Origin: Gramella sp. KN1008 | Lineage (GTDB): Bacteria; Bacteroidota; Bacteroidia; Flavobacteriales; Flavobacteriaceae | Assembly: GCF_004332155.1 (NCBI RefSeq) | Contig: NZ_SJDV01000006.1 | Location: forward strand, 1-64,000 | Direction: 5' to 3' | DNA length: 64,000 bases | Shown: positions 1-8,800 of the stretch, piece by piece | How positions within the stretch are numbered: the stretch's first letter is position 1 | How the letters are laid out: each line of letters begins with the position of its first letter | Position numbers and translations under genes: made by a program | The notes under the pieces: generated by a model | Databases searched by the model: none | Told to the model about the DNA's origin: nothing | Seen by the model: only the letters and a program-made list of their open reading frames with translations

Positions 1-125
1 TTCTGTTTGAAAGAAAATGCGTTTCTCTGGCAGAAAATTTAAAGATTGGTTCGGGTATCATTGCCGAGCATAAAAGAAGATCTCCTTCAAAACGGGCATT
101 TTTTTGGATTTTAATTAAAAAATAA
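1..125 (+). pseudogene. trpC: Truncated trpC (indole-3-glycerol-phosphate synthase), N-terminal part only
   Basis: An open frame enters from the left edge (first full codon at position 3) and stops with TAA at 123-125. It encodes LFERKCVSLAENLKIGSG followed by IIAEHKRRSPSK. The IxAExKRxSPSK motif is the signature of indole-3-glycerol-phosphate synthase, the TrpC (beta/alpha)8 barrel of tryptophan synthesis, and the preceding residues resemble the usual flavobacterial TrpC N-terminus. After SPSK (codon at 90-92) the similarity ends: ten unrelated residues and a stop follow, so almost the whole barrel is missing. I infer a junction near position 93 where foreign island DNA begins. The 3' part of trpC is not in the window. 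A distant TrpC-like protein or an assembly join are the alternatives. Confidence 0.72.
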
Positions 126-127
126 AA

Positions 128-865
128 TTATTTCAAAGGAGTAATTGGCGAAGGTTTAGTTATTCCTTGCTTTAAAGAATCAAGGAAATTATCAGAGTAC
201 TTATTGATCACTTCAGGAAATTTACATTTAACTAGAATAGGACGTAGTTCCTCTATAAGATGTTCAATTTTCCCATTCTCAAGATTAAATGAGAGATTGA
301 CGTCTTTTCCCTGTTTTAGGTAGAGGTCATATATTCCTGAACAATGTTTTTCAGCTATTTCAGTCATTCCAATTATGAAATCATTGTTCTTGGCCAATTC
401 ATTTAAGAATGCGTTGGGCAAGTCGACTTCAGAATATTGAGAAAAGTTTCTGTTTCCTCTCAATTGCGGATATCTTTTGCGCAATTGGCTGAGAATTGCA
501 TGAAAAGAATTAAAATCACCTGATCCAATGCAGTTATTTGTATGACAGAAACAACTGTCATAATTAAGGTCTGCATTACCCAAGACCTTTACTGAATAAA
601 CAGTTTGAAATACGCAGCCAGATATAATTCCCATTAATGAGTAGGTCAACAAATTCAAATTCTCTACAAGATTTTCATGTGGAATAGGTGGCAAAGTGTC
701 AACATGACCATGCCATTTAAAAAGGCGGCTTCTCTCATTAGTGAATGAAATATTTAATAGAGATATATTATACTTTGGGTATTTTTCTGTTTTAAAAATA
801 TTTGTGCATAAGTGGCCCAACTCATGCCAAAAAATTTTTCTTATTTCTTCTATTTCACTTGCCAT
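128..865 (-). CDS. Small HELGH-motif protein, possible M41-like zinc metallopeptidase, last gene of the defence-like operon
   Basis: This 245-aa cytosolic protein has no signal peptide. HELGH near its N-terminus (H14, E15, H18) is a zincin HExxH motif. About 60 residues further a hydrophobic SLMGIISGCVFQ segment occurs, then GSGDFNSFHAILSQLRK. That order (HExxH, then a Gly/Ala-rich helix, then G-x-x-D followed by a helix) recalls the FtsH-type M41 peptidase domain, where an Asp is the third zinc ligand. The M41 link is my inference; the HExxH motif is plainly visible. No ATPase domain is present. It lies 192 bp downstream of the GIY-YIG-like gene on the same strand and may be cotranscribed. 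Proteolytic activation or a toxin-like role in phage defence is speculation. Confidence 0.5.
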   Translation of the reverse strand: MASEIEEIRKIFWHELGHLCTNIFKTEKYPKYNISLLNISFTNERSRLFKWHGHVDTLPPIPHENLVENLNLLTYSLMGIISGCVFQTVYSVKVLGNADLNYDSCFCHTNNCIGSGDFNSFHAILSQLRKRYPQLRGNRNFSQYSEVDLPNAFLNELAKNNDFIIGMTEIAEKHCSGIYDLYLKQGKDVNLSFNLENGKIEHLIEELRPILVKCKFPEVINKYSDNFLDSLKQGITKPSPITPLK

Positions 866-1057
866 AGTAGAAAGCTTCTGGTTACAACTTCTTAATCATC
901 TCAATGATTCCCTTCGATGTGTAAATGTCCTCTACTCTTTTTACTTTAGAATTCCATGAGGTACTTATGATTCTCAACACTTTTTTCAGCGTTTTTTCCT
1001 AATTCATTTTTGTTTCTGCTGCCATTCCTGATCTATCGTAAAATAAAATTTGTTATG

Positions 1058-1582
1058 CTATGATTTATTTACTTCTCGGGATTTACAGGGTTTCCCAAAG
1101 ACACTATCAAAAGCAAATTCCGCCTGTTCCCGCATTACTTTACTGCTCCCTTTCATTTTATGAACAATTACCGTCCAACCCCATTTCTTATAAGGTTCTT
1201 GGTCAATATTCACCCCATTTTCTCTCGGGTTTACTTTAAGACATACCTTGTAAAGACTATTGGTTTGGTTGTACTGTTCATTTGCCAGGTGACTCATAAT
1301 TCTCTTTTTTACGGAATAGCAGTGGCCTCTGTACAATGCATTTTTCCCTTGATAGGTAAATTTGGACGAATTGTCTGAAAATCTTTGACCAGTAAGTATA
1401 ACATAAAAGCCAGTGCCGGAATAAACCTTCTGAATATCCTCTTCCGAATTTAGGTGGATTATTTGAATATCACTTGATGGTTCACAATATTTAATCTCAT
1501 TAAAATAGGTAATAAGATCCTCCTTGATATCCTTCTTTACTGAGAGAAGTAATTCTTTATAGTAGCCAACTCTAGCTTTCAT
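1058..1582 (-). CDS. Divergent GIY-YIG-like nuclease
   Basis: This 174-aa protein has GFYVILTG at residues 58-65, LYRGHCYSVKKRIMSHL at 83-99 and AEFAFDSVFGKP near 154-165. The spacing and character match a GIY-YIG fold: first strand G-F/I-Y, second strand Y-x-G (here YRG), the conserved Arg (R94 in KKRIMSHL), and a late helix with a Glu (E152 or E155) that could bind the metal. The key triad is variant, so the call is moderate. Its start overlaps the end of the 220-aa gene upstream by 11 bp, typical of translational coupling within the methylase-helicase operon. GIY-YIG enzymes serve as nucleases in repair, homing and restriction; a nuclease effector is the simplest reading. Confidence 0.5.
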   Translation of the reverse strand: MKARVGYYKELLLSVKKDIKEDLITYFNEIKYCEPSSDIQIIHLNSEEDIQKVYSGTGFYVILTGQRFSDNSSKFTYQGKNALYRGHCYSVKKRIMSHLANEQYNQTNSLYKVCLKVNPRENGVNIDQEPYKKWGWTVIVHKMKGSSKVMREQAEFAFDSVFGKPCKSREVNKS

Positions 1583-2234
1583 TCATTTCTTTTAAGTGGG
1601 CCAACAAACCTCTGGCTTTCTTTCTATACTTTCCAGGATATCTATGGGTATGAGCAATATCATTAAGAATTTCTTCAACCAAATCATCTTCCAAGTACCT
1701 GAACAGCAATGATCGCCAATTTGCTTCAGTGGGATTGTTTTCGTTAGTGTAATATTTCCAGAATAAGGGCCTGTTGTTCTTGAAAATGATTGCGCTGTCC
1801 TGATCACACAGATAAACTGGATAACTTCCATTAGAGTCATCTAAAATTTCAATTTCATTTATTCTTCCAATTGCAAAAATGAACCTTTCCTGCTCCTCAG
1901 CGAATGGCTTAATAGAGGTGAAAACTGCTATTTTATTCTTCTTAATATAGTTTGCTGTTTTAGGCAAGTTACTTTTCTCAGCACTATGATAATGGCCGGC
2001 ATAAAAAAGTAATCCGAGTTGGGCAACACTATCAAAACACGGAAAGCCGTTCAACTCAAATTTGGCAGGGTCAGAATATTTGGAATGCTGGCAATTATAT
2101 TTATTTTGAGATTGCTCTCTGCAGTAAGTTTGTCTTTTAAAATTTAGTGCAGCTAATTCTGGAGAACAGACCCCACTCCATTCGGAATCAGTATAAGTCA
2201 CCTTAAAGGCTACATTTCCATCACGATTTGTCAT
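1572..2234 (-). CDS. Hypothetical protein, third downstream gene of the defence-like operon
   Basis: I do not recognise this 220-aa family. It is soluble. The N-terminal part contains WSGVCSPELAALN and several cysteines and histidines (TYC, YNCQHSKY, GFPCF) that could bind zinc. The middle, NKIAVFTSIKP followed by RFIFAIGRINEIEIL, has the alternating strand pattern seen in PUA-like readers such as EVE or ASCH domains, but that is only a resemblance. The C-terminus is basic and helical (YPGKYRKKARG). It overlaps the 86-aa gene upstream by 4 bp and the GIY-YIG-like gene downstream by 11 bp, so all three are probably translated together. A nucleic-acid sensing or specificity role beside a methylase and a helicase is plausible but not shown. 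Confidence 0.45.
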   Translation of the reverse strand: MTNRDGNVAFKVTYTDSEWSGVCSPELAALNFKRQTYCREQSQNKYNCQHSKYSDPAKFELNGFPCFDSVAQLGLLFYAGHYHSAEKSNLPKTANYIKKNKIAVFTSIKPFAEEQERFIFAIGRINEIEILDDSNGSYPVYLCDQDSAIIFKNNRPLFWKYYTNENNPTEANWRSLLFRYLEDDLVEEILNDIAHTHRYPGKYRKKARGLLAHLKEMNES

Positions 2235-2491
2235 ACCTTTTTGATTTTGGTAATCTTGTGATCTTTTGCTCTCAAATAAATTCTCCCATTTTTCTTCTTA
2301 CAAACCTTGACATTTTCAGTAATAAAGATAGTTCCTTCTGGATGAGCATCCCTTTCAGTGCTACTGCATTCTATGAGGAGATTAGTTGGAACACCTTGTC
2401 CTTCTATAGGTCTTACACGTAATCTATAAGTTTCTGGGTCAATAAAACTTTCACATTTCAAGTTATCTATGAAGTTCCCTACTACTATCAT
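2231..2491 (-). CDS. Small beta-rich hypothetical protein between helicase and 220-aa gene
   Basis: An 86-aa protein of unknown family, predicted mostly beta (alternating hydrophobic strands such as YRLRVRPIEG, GTIFITENVKV and GRIYLRAKDHKITKI). It has one pair of Cys residues and a basic C-terminus. The start overlaps the stop of the PLD-helicase gene by 4 bp (ATGA-type coupling), and its own end overlaps the next gene by 4 bp. This tight packing is the main evidence that it is real. An OB- or SH3-like small nucleic-acid-binding subunit is conceivable. No function can be assigned. Confidence 0.45.
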   Translation of the reverse strand: MIVVGNFIDNLKCESFIDPETYRLRVRPIEGQGVPTNLLIECSSTERDAHPEGTIFITENVKVCKKKNGRIYLRAKDHKITKIKKV

Positions 2492-5400
2492 GTTTTCGAA
2501 TTTTGGTTTTCAACTGCTATAATTACTTCTTCTTTTTGATTTTTTACTTTCTCTAACACTCTTTCTAGATAATCTGCTCCATATCTGGACTTAATATAGT
2601 TCAACTCATCAAAGAATTTTGTCCAGTTCTTCTTCGACGAATTGGGAGTCAACCTATCAAAGGCCAGACGACGAAGGGTGTATTTCGGCATTGTGTAATA
2701 ATGCTTAATATCCTTAATTATGGTTTTGATGAACTGAATATTCTCTTCTTCTGAAGCGTTAATTACTTTTAAAGCAGTTTTCAAATTGTCATGTGCTTTA
2801 CTTTCAATGGCTAACTCATTCTTACTAGACCTTATCTTTTCCCGGTGTGTTTTGACCACCTCATAAACTGGCCAAAAATTTTGAGAAAGCCCTAGGCGTG
2901 GGGTGCCATATTCACATTTGACATAGTCAAGTAAACCTTCAAAAGTGAGACTTTCAACTTCTGCTTTGTTTACTTCAGCTTGTTGCGCAAAAAGGCTGAG
3001 CCCTTTTTTCCGAAGGACATTTACATTAGAAGACTGGAATGACTTGGCAGACTTGACACGGGAAGGAAATTTTTTAATGCGCTCAATTACTTTAGGATAT
3101 TTGTCCTCGATATTCTTGTAAGCATTCCTGACAAAGGTTACTGTATTCAACTCCTCCTCGTCTTCAGGGTTTTCATTTATTTTTTTGTACAGACCACTCG
3201 CCGTTGGTTCTTCATCCTGGTGAAAAATTTGGGAGTCTTCACCGAGAGCATTGTGGATCATGAACATTTTTTGCTGGGCAATTTCTCGCGACTTGACGTA
3301 ATCAGCTCCTGTTTCTGAAGGGAAGAAATTATAGATGTACAGAAGATCAAAAACTTTCTGACCAATCCTGTTGATCCTTCCTACTCTTTGTATAACCCGA
3401 GTCGGGTTCCATGGAATGTCATAGTTAATAATAGCACCCGCTCTGTTTAAGTTAAATCCTTCGGAAAGTTTATCACTCGTAATTAAAACCTGAAAATCAT
3501 TGTGCCAGGTTCCTTCGTATTGAGCATTAAAATTACGCTCAAGTTCCTTTGCCAGGGTTCTGGTTACTTTTCCATCACAGATAAGTACATTTTCCTTTAG
3601 CTTTTTTCTAAAATATGGTTCCAGGTGCAGTACTGTGTCAACATACTCAGTAAATACAATTACTTTTCTGTCTGGATCTTTTCTAATAATCTCCAGAACC
3701 TGCTTAAAGATGGTTTCTCGCTTAGGATCGTTTTCCACAAGCTTTTCTTCTTCTAATTCTGTTTTTATTCTTTCAAAAAGTTCAAGATCCTTTTGAATAT
3801 CCTGTAGAAAATCCTCGCTTCTTTGGAAATCGTTGATCTTGTAAACCGTATTGTTCTTAGGAATTCTTCGCTCTAGTAGATCATTCTCAAATTTCCGGAG
3901 TAGCTCATCTATTTCATCCTCATCATAATTATAAATCTTCTCCATGAAATTCCTGTCTAGGATATATTTTCCCCCGGTCTTCTTAATGAAATCCAGAACC
4001 AATTCATGAACCTGTATAAAACGTCCAATAGTTTTTTCAAAGGCCCCAAAAGAACTTTCAAATCGCTTCACTAATAATCTACGCATGAAGTCAAAAAGGT
4101 TTCTTTGCTGTAGAGCTTTTCGGTTACCCTCCATGTCCTTTTCTTCGTCTACTACAGTTTCATAGCTCGCGGGTTGATAAACCGCACCTGTAAATAGTCC
4201 TCCTTCAGAAAAATAATTTGTTACTATTCTATCATAAAATTCAGATTGGGATTCATTTAGATAATAAAAAAGCTCTTCCGGTGGTGCCACTTTAGGTAAT
4301 TCTCCGATCTCCTGACTGTACTGAAAATCCTTCTCGAGATCTAATCTATTTCTTCTAATTACCACAGGAGAAATGACCTCCTTTATTTTAGTTGCCAATT
4401 TCGCAGATTCTGCACGAACAAAATCTGGATTAACCGGTGGTTCTTCCCCAAGTAATTTTAGATACTCCCGCTCTGCTTTCTCACGTTTTTCAGGACTTCC
4501 CGAATTAAAATTTTTCAGGATATCCGATAATTTACTAAACCTATAATTGTAACCTCTAAACAATCCTTCAAGGTTATTTTCTATAGTAATTCCAGACATA
4601 CCAGGAACAATGAATAACTTTAAAAGGGAGAAGATATCGGCAGGAGAATTATTGAAGGGGGTTGCAGTCAAAAGAACTACCTGCTTTCCTCGACAAATCT
4701 CCATAAGGGCTTCATAGGCTGAAGTGTCCTGGTTCCTGAAGCTATGCGCTTCATCAACAATGACCATTTCAATGTCGGAATCATCTAATTCTTCCGCAAG
4801 ATTTTCTATCTGTCCCCGGCTGTAAACATGCCATCCATTCAATTCGAAATTTCTGACATAGCCCCACCATCCGGTTTTATCACTGTACTCTCCAATTAAT
4901 CCAGGAGGGCAGAGGATAATTCCCTTTTTATCCAGGTTTCGGGCAATGAGTGATGCTATTACAGATTTTCCCAAACCAACCACATCGGCAATTACCACTC
5001 CATTGTACTGCTCAATGATGCCAATAGACTGATTAACAGCATCCAACTGGTACGAGAATTTTTTAAATCCATTCTCTTCCAGCAATCTTTCCACCTGAGG
5101 CTTTAATTTCTTCTGTTTCTGAAGGTCTAAGTATGTTTTCAAAACCATGGCATAAGCTTCAAAAGGTTCTACCACTGCTGCTTGAGAACGGTGCTGAATA
5201 AATTCTACCAAATGCTGCTTTCGCTGTTCGATCTCTGTTATGGGAATTGCTAGCTGCCACAGTTCCTCGAAATAATCTACTGCATCTTCGTAGCCATAAT
5301 CTTTTATTTCAACATTAAATTCCTGCTGACCATGGAGACCAGAGCGGGTAAGGTTACTGCTTCCAGTTATTAGATATCCATCAAAATTATGCTTTCCCCT

Positions 5401-5838
5401 TTCTTCTTCATTCATTTCGAAGAGGTAGAGCTTTGCATGATTAGGCTCTCTTGTTTTTCTAATTATAAGCCTTTCCTGTTGAAGCATTTCGAGGAAAAAA
5501 TGTACCTGCTCATAGAACTCTTTGGTGTCCTGCTGTTCGTTATTCACAGCAAAGCCCATTGAAGACATGAAGTTGTTAAACCGCTCATCACTACTTAAAT
5601 CCACCTCCTGTACATCATGTTCGAAGATTCCGTGCAAATGCTTATCGACCTCCAGACCTACAAGTAATCTTATTTTAACATCCTCATTCTTCTTTAAATT
5701 TTCATATACTTCTTTCCAGCCGGAGAAGTAAAAAAATCCAACCAACCAACGTAGTTCTGTGCTGAATTTAATGATATTATTAAGTCTTCCACTTAATGTT
5801 TTCTGAGGGCTTTTATTAGCTATAAAATTGTTTGCCAT
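2488..5838 (-). CDS. PLD-nuclease / SNF2-like superfamily II helicase fusion
   Basis: This 1116-aa protein joins an N-terminal phospholipase-D-type domain to an SF2 helicase. An HxK motif lies at H134/K136 (HAKLYLFE), followed by GSSNLTRSG near 160-168, the usual single HKD half-site. Helicase motifs follow in order: Walker A GLGKS near 285, DEAH from about D362 (VDEAHSFRN), LLTATPFNNS (motif III), VIVFTEYVDT, SDKLSEGFN, and motif VI QRVGRINRIGQ. The domain order matches restriction/defence helicases of the type found beside large adenine methylases. It overlaps the methylase gene upstream by 19 bp, so the two are coupled. The protein probably translocates on DNA and cleaves with the PLD domain, which may dimerise to complete an active site. 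Membership of BREX or DISARM proper is not supported, because their other core genes are absent. Confidence 0.85.
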   Translation of the reverse strand: MANNFIANKSPQKTLSGRLNNIIKFSTELRWLVGFFYFSGWKEVYENLKKNEDVKIRLLVGLEVDKHLHGIFEHDVQEVDLSSDERFNNFMSSMGFAVNNEQQDTKEFYEQVHFFLEMLQQERLIIRKTREPNHAKLYLFEMNEEERGKHNFDGYLITGSSNLTRSGLHGQQEFNVEIKDYGYEDAVDYFEELWQLAIPITEIEQRKQHLVEFIQHRSQAAVVEPFEAYAMVLKTYLDLQKQKKLKPQVERLLEENGFKKFSYQLDAVNQSIGIIEQYNGVVIADVVGLGKSVIASLIARNLDKKGIILCPPGLIGEYSDKTGWWGYVRNFELNGWHVYSRGQIENLAEELDDSDIEMVIVDEAHSFRNQDTSAYEALMEICRGKQVVLLTATPFNNSPADIFSLLKLFIVPGMSGITIENNLEGLFRGYNYRFSKLSDILKNFNSGSPEKREKAEREYLKLLGEEPPVNPDFVRAESAKLATKIKEVISPVVIRRNRLDLEKDFQYSQEIGELPKVAPPEELFYYLNESQSEFYDRIVTNYFSEGGLFTGAVYQPASYETVVDEEKDMEGNRKALQQRNLFDFMRRLLVKRFESSFGAFEKTIGRFIQVHELVLDFIKKTGGKYILDRNFMEKIYNYDEDEIDELLRKFENDLLERRIPKNNTVYKINDFQRSEDFLQDIQKDLELFERIKTELEEEKLVENDPKRETIFKQVLEIIRKDPDRKVIVFTEYVDTVLHLEPYFRKKLKENVLICDGKVTRTLAKELERNFNAQYEGTWHNDFQVLITSDKLSEGFNLNRAGAIINYDIPWNPTRVIQRVGRINRIGQKVFDLLYIYNFFPSETGADYVKSREIAQQKMFMIHNALGEDSQIFHQDEEPTASGLYKKINENPEDEEELNTVTFVRNAYKNIEDKYPKVIERIKKFPSRVKSAKSFQSSNVNVLRKKGLSLFAQQAEVNKAEVESLTFEGLLDYVKCEYGTPRLGLSQNFWPVYEVVKTHREKIRSSKNELAIESKAHDNLKTALKVINASEEENIQFIKTIIKDIKHYYTMPKYTLRRLAFDRLTPNSSKKNWTKFFDELNYIKSRYGADYLERVLEKVKNQKEEVIIAVENQNSKT

Positions 5839-8800
5839 GTTTTTTTCTTATCTGAAACCAGATCACCATACTTAGAAGATAACCTTTTATAATTTTCTTG
5901 GTAATGTGGAGATTTGCCATGTTGGCACAGATTCTTTTTCTGAGCATTAGTCAATCTCTGATATCTCCTCGAGTACCAGTTTTCTACTTCTTTGATATCA
6001 TCCCAATTAAAGCCAAAATATTTATAGACTAAATAATCTATATCTAGTTGTTCCTCTGAGGCATAGTCATAGAAATAATCTTGCTTTTGTTTTTCAACAA
6101 TTCGCAATGATAGGTTTTGTAAATGTTCATTCTTAAGAGGTAACCTTAATTCTTTTAATTCATCTACCTGACAGTGAACAGTATGACCTATCATGTTTTT
6201 AAGAAGGTATTTTGAAAGCTTTGAACTTGCCAAAGCAGTTAAAACTTCTATAGGTAGCCAATTTTGGAAAATCATGGAACCCTCCGTATCAAACACAGAA
6301 CCAGATCCTAAACGAAAAGTGGGACTGTATACTCCGGTCCTAGAAAAACTAACTGAGGGTTTAAAAAATTTATCAGGACTTCGAATTACCGCACAATTAG
6401 TAGTTTCATAATGTTCTTTTATAGTTTTGTTTTCTTTCTTTTCTCGTATTCTTTGAGCGATAGTATAATTGTTAAGTCTGTTTACAGCCCATTCGCTCCA
6501 ATCTATAAAGTAATTTGTTGGAACTAAATAATTGGGCATCCATCCCCCACTTGCATCGCTTTCACCACCTTTGTCATAAGGAATAATGTATCTTCCCTCG
6601 AAATATCTTTTACTTTTAGTGTCATTTTTTGAAATGCCTTTTGCTATGATCTCTTTCCGAAGTTTTTCATCCTTCCTTATGTGAATCAAATCCTTTTCGG
6701 TTAGAAGATATTTTTCAAATTCCAGAATATTTCTATAGTTCCCTCTTGACTCTGGCGTCTGATAAAGATAACTGTCATTATCTCCAGTTGCCAACCCCTG
6801 TTTTACTTCGGCAATATCGCCAAGACGAAAAACAAAAAACGAATTCTGATTTAGTTCCACAGGACGAGCAGGGAACTTTTGCTCATCAAATTCCACTATT
6901 TCTTTTTTAAGAGTGGTGTCATTCATAATTTGGAAAATCTTCGGAGAAGCAACGAAAAAAGGAATGTTTGAACTTCTTTCTATAAAATCTTGCGGATAAG
7001 TATATATACCATATTCTTTGGAACTTTCCGATGTCCAATTTTCTCCTTTCATATAGAGGACCTCTGGTAACTCGAAGGATTCTCCTTCATATTCCGGCTG
7101 GCTATATTCAATAGTTTTTTCAAGTAACTCAATAAACCTTTCATGCTGTACTTGAATGGAAACGTTTGTAAAATCAGCCATTAATATCTTGCCTTCGGCT
7201 TTATCGATATTCTCCATTCTTTGGCAAGTAATAATTGCAGTGTTTACGGTGGCCTTAAAGGTATCTGGATGTACCCTAAGCATCGAATGCACCTTATTTT
7301 GAAGTAATAATTCCCGTAACTCTTTATGCGTTTTTATCGTCATAAAAGTATCACTTACAATAAACGATAGAATTCCATTATGGGATAACGGTGTGGTATG
7401 TTTTTTTCTTCTTAAGTACTTTGCAATAAAGGCTCCGTACGGATCTGAACTACCCAGACCTAGGTGAGCCTTCAATTTTGCAGGAATTTTAGTCCCTCCA
7501 TAAGGGGGGTTACCTATTACTATATCGAATTGTTTTATCCCGAACATCCATTCTGGGTCAAACCATTCTGTTTCTTTATTATTAAAAGGATTCCAGTTAA
7601 CCAACTGCATTGCTCTTGTCTCTGGTCTGGGGTCAATTGCTAATTGATCCATTAGAATTTTTGTCTGGATCTCCTGAAATTCATTTTTAAGCTGTTCTTT
7701 TTCGGATCCGTGAGCTTGTAAATAATCTTGTCTAATTCGGTGAAGTTCTGGAATCATTTTCGTCACCAATTCACTTTCAAGGCTTCCAGAATTATCAAGT
7801 TCAATCAACGTGTTGGCAGAAACAAACTTAAACTCAAGATTTGGCAGTGGAAGTATCCCTCTGTTGTACTTGTTATCATCTATTTCTTCATCAATAATTA
7901 AGGAAAGAAAACTACGAAGCTTAGAAATTTCAGATGCAATTGGCTGTATGTCCGATCCATATATGCATTGCTGGAGAACCCCTAATTTCCTCGCATATTC
8001 GGCATTAGCCTTGGCTAAGGTTTTTCTCATTTCAGCTTTTAATGCTGCATTACTTATTTTACTTAGCTGTTTTTGCTTCCAAATTTGTGCATCCGGATCC
8101 AACTTATGTAAGGCGAAAATTATTTTTTGCAAGGCTCCCATCGGGAAAGCTCCTGAACCGCACGCCGGATCTAAAATTTTCACTTCATCAAAAGCATCTA
8201 ATAATTGAGTAATTTCAGCCTCTTTAAACTCTATTTCTTCAGAATCTTTAAAAAGAAGATGAAGGCGGGTTTCAGAAATACTGGTTTTATTGTGGAGATA
8301 TTTAACCAAAGATTCAACCACCATATGATCCACTATTTCCCGTGGAGTATAAAAACTTCCTGTAGCTTTTTTGATGGATTTCTTTTCTTCGGATTTAATA
8401 TTGGGATCAATTTCTGCCAAAAGATTTTCAAAAATCCTTCCTAACATTTCTGGATCAATACTTACCTCTGCATCCGAAACACTGTTTTCATCTATAGTAA
8501 AGTTATATTGTTCTAAAACTTCAAAAAGCTCGTCAAACCATTCATTTGGTATTTTTAATTGATGGTTAGCACGTTGTGGCAGGCTCTTTTGCGGATAATA
8601 GAAATCACTATCCGTTCCCTCTTGGGCTTCGAAGAGTCCACCATTCAAAAAAGGAATTTGTTCATGCCCCTCTGGAAGAGCTTTATCCCTATTTTCCGGT
8701 TTTTTATTTAATACTTCATAAAAAAGTGGTTCAAGAATAGTGTGATAATAATCTTCTGTAATAGCATTTGAAGACAGCCATTCCTGGGGAATTAACGGTA

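Noticed and set aside
866..1057. A small gene between the GIY-YIG-like and HELGH genes
   Set aside because: Minus-strand frames here are below 40 codons, lack a convincing start, and are broken by stops.
7810..8208. 132-aa antisense frame inside the methylase gene
   Set aside because: Opposite strand of a strongly conserved coding region (motif I area); Ser/Leu-rich shadow translation.
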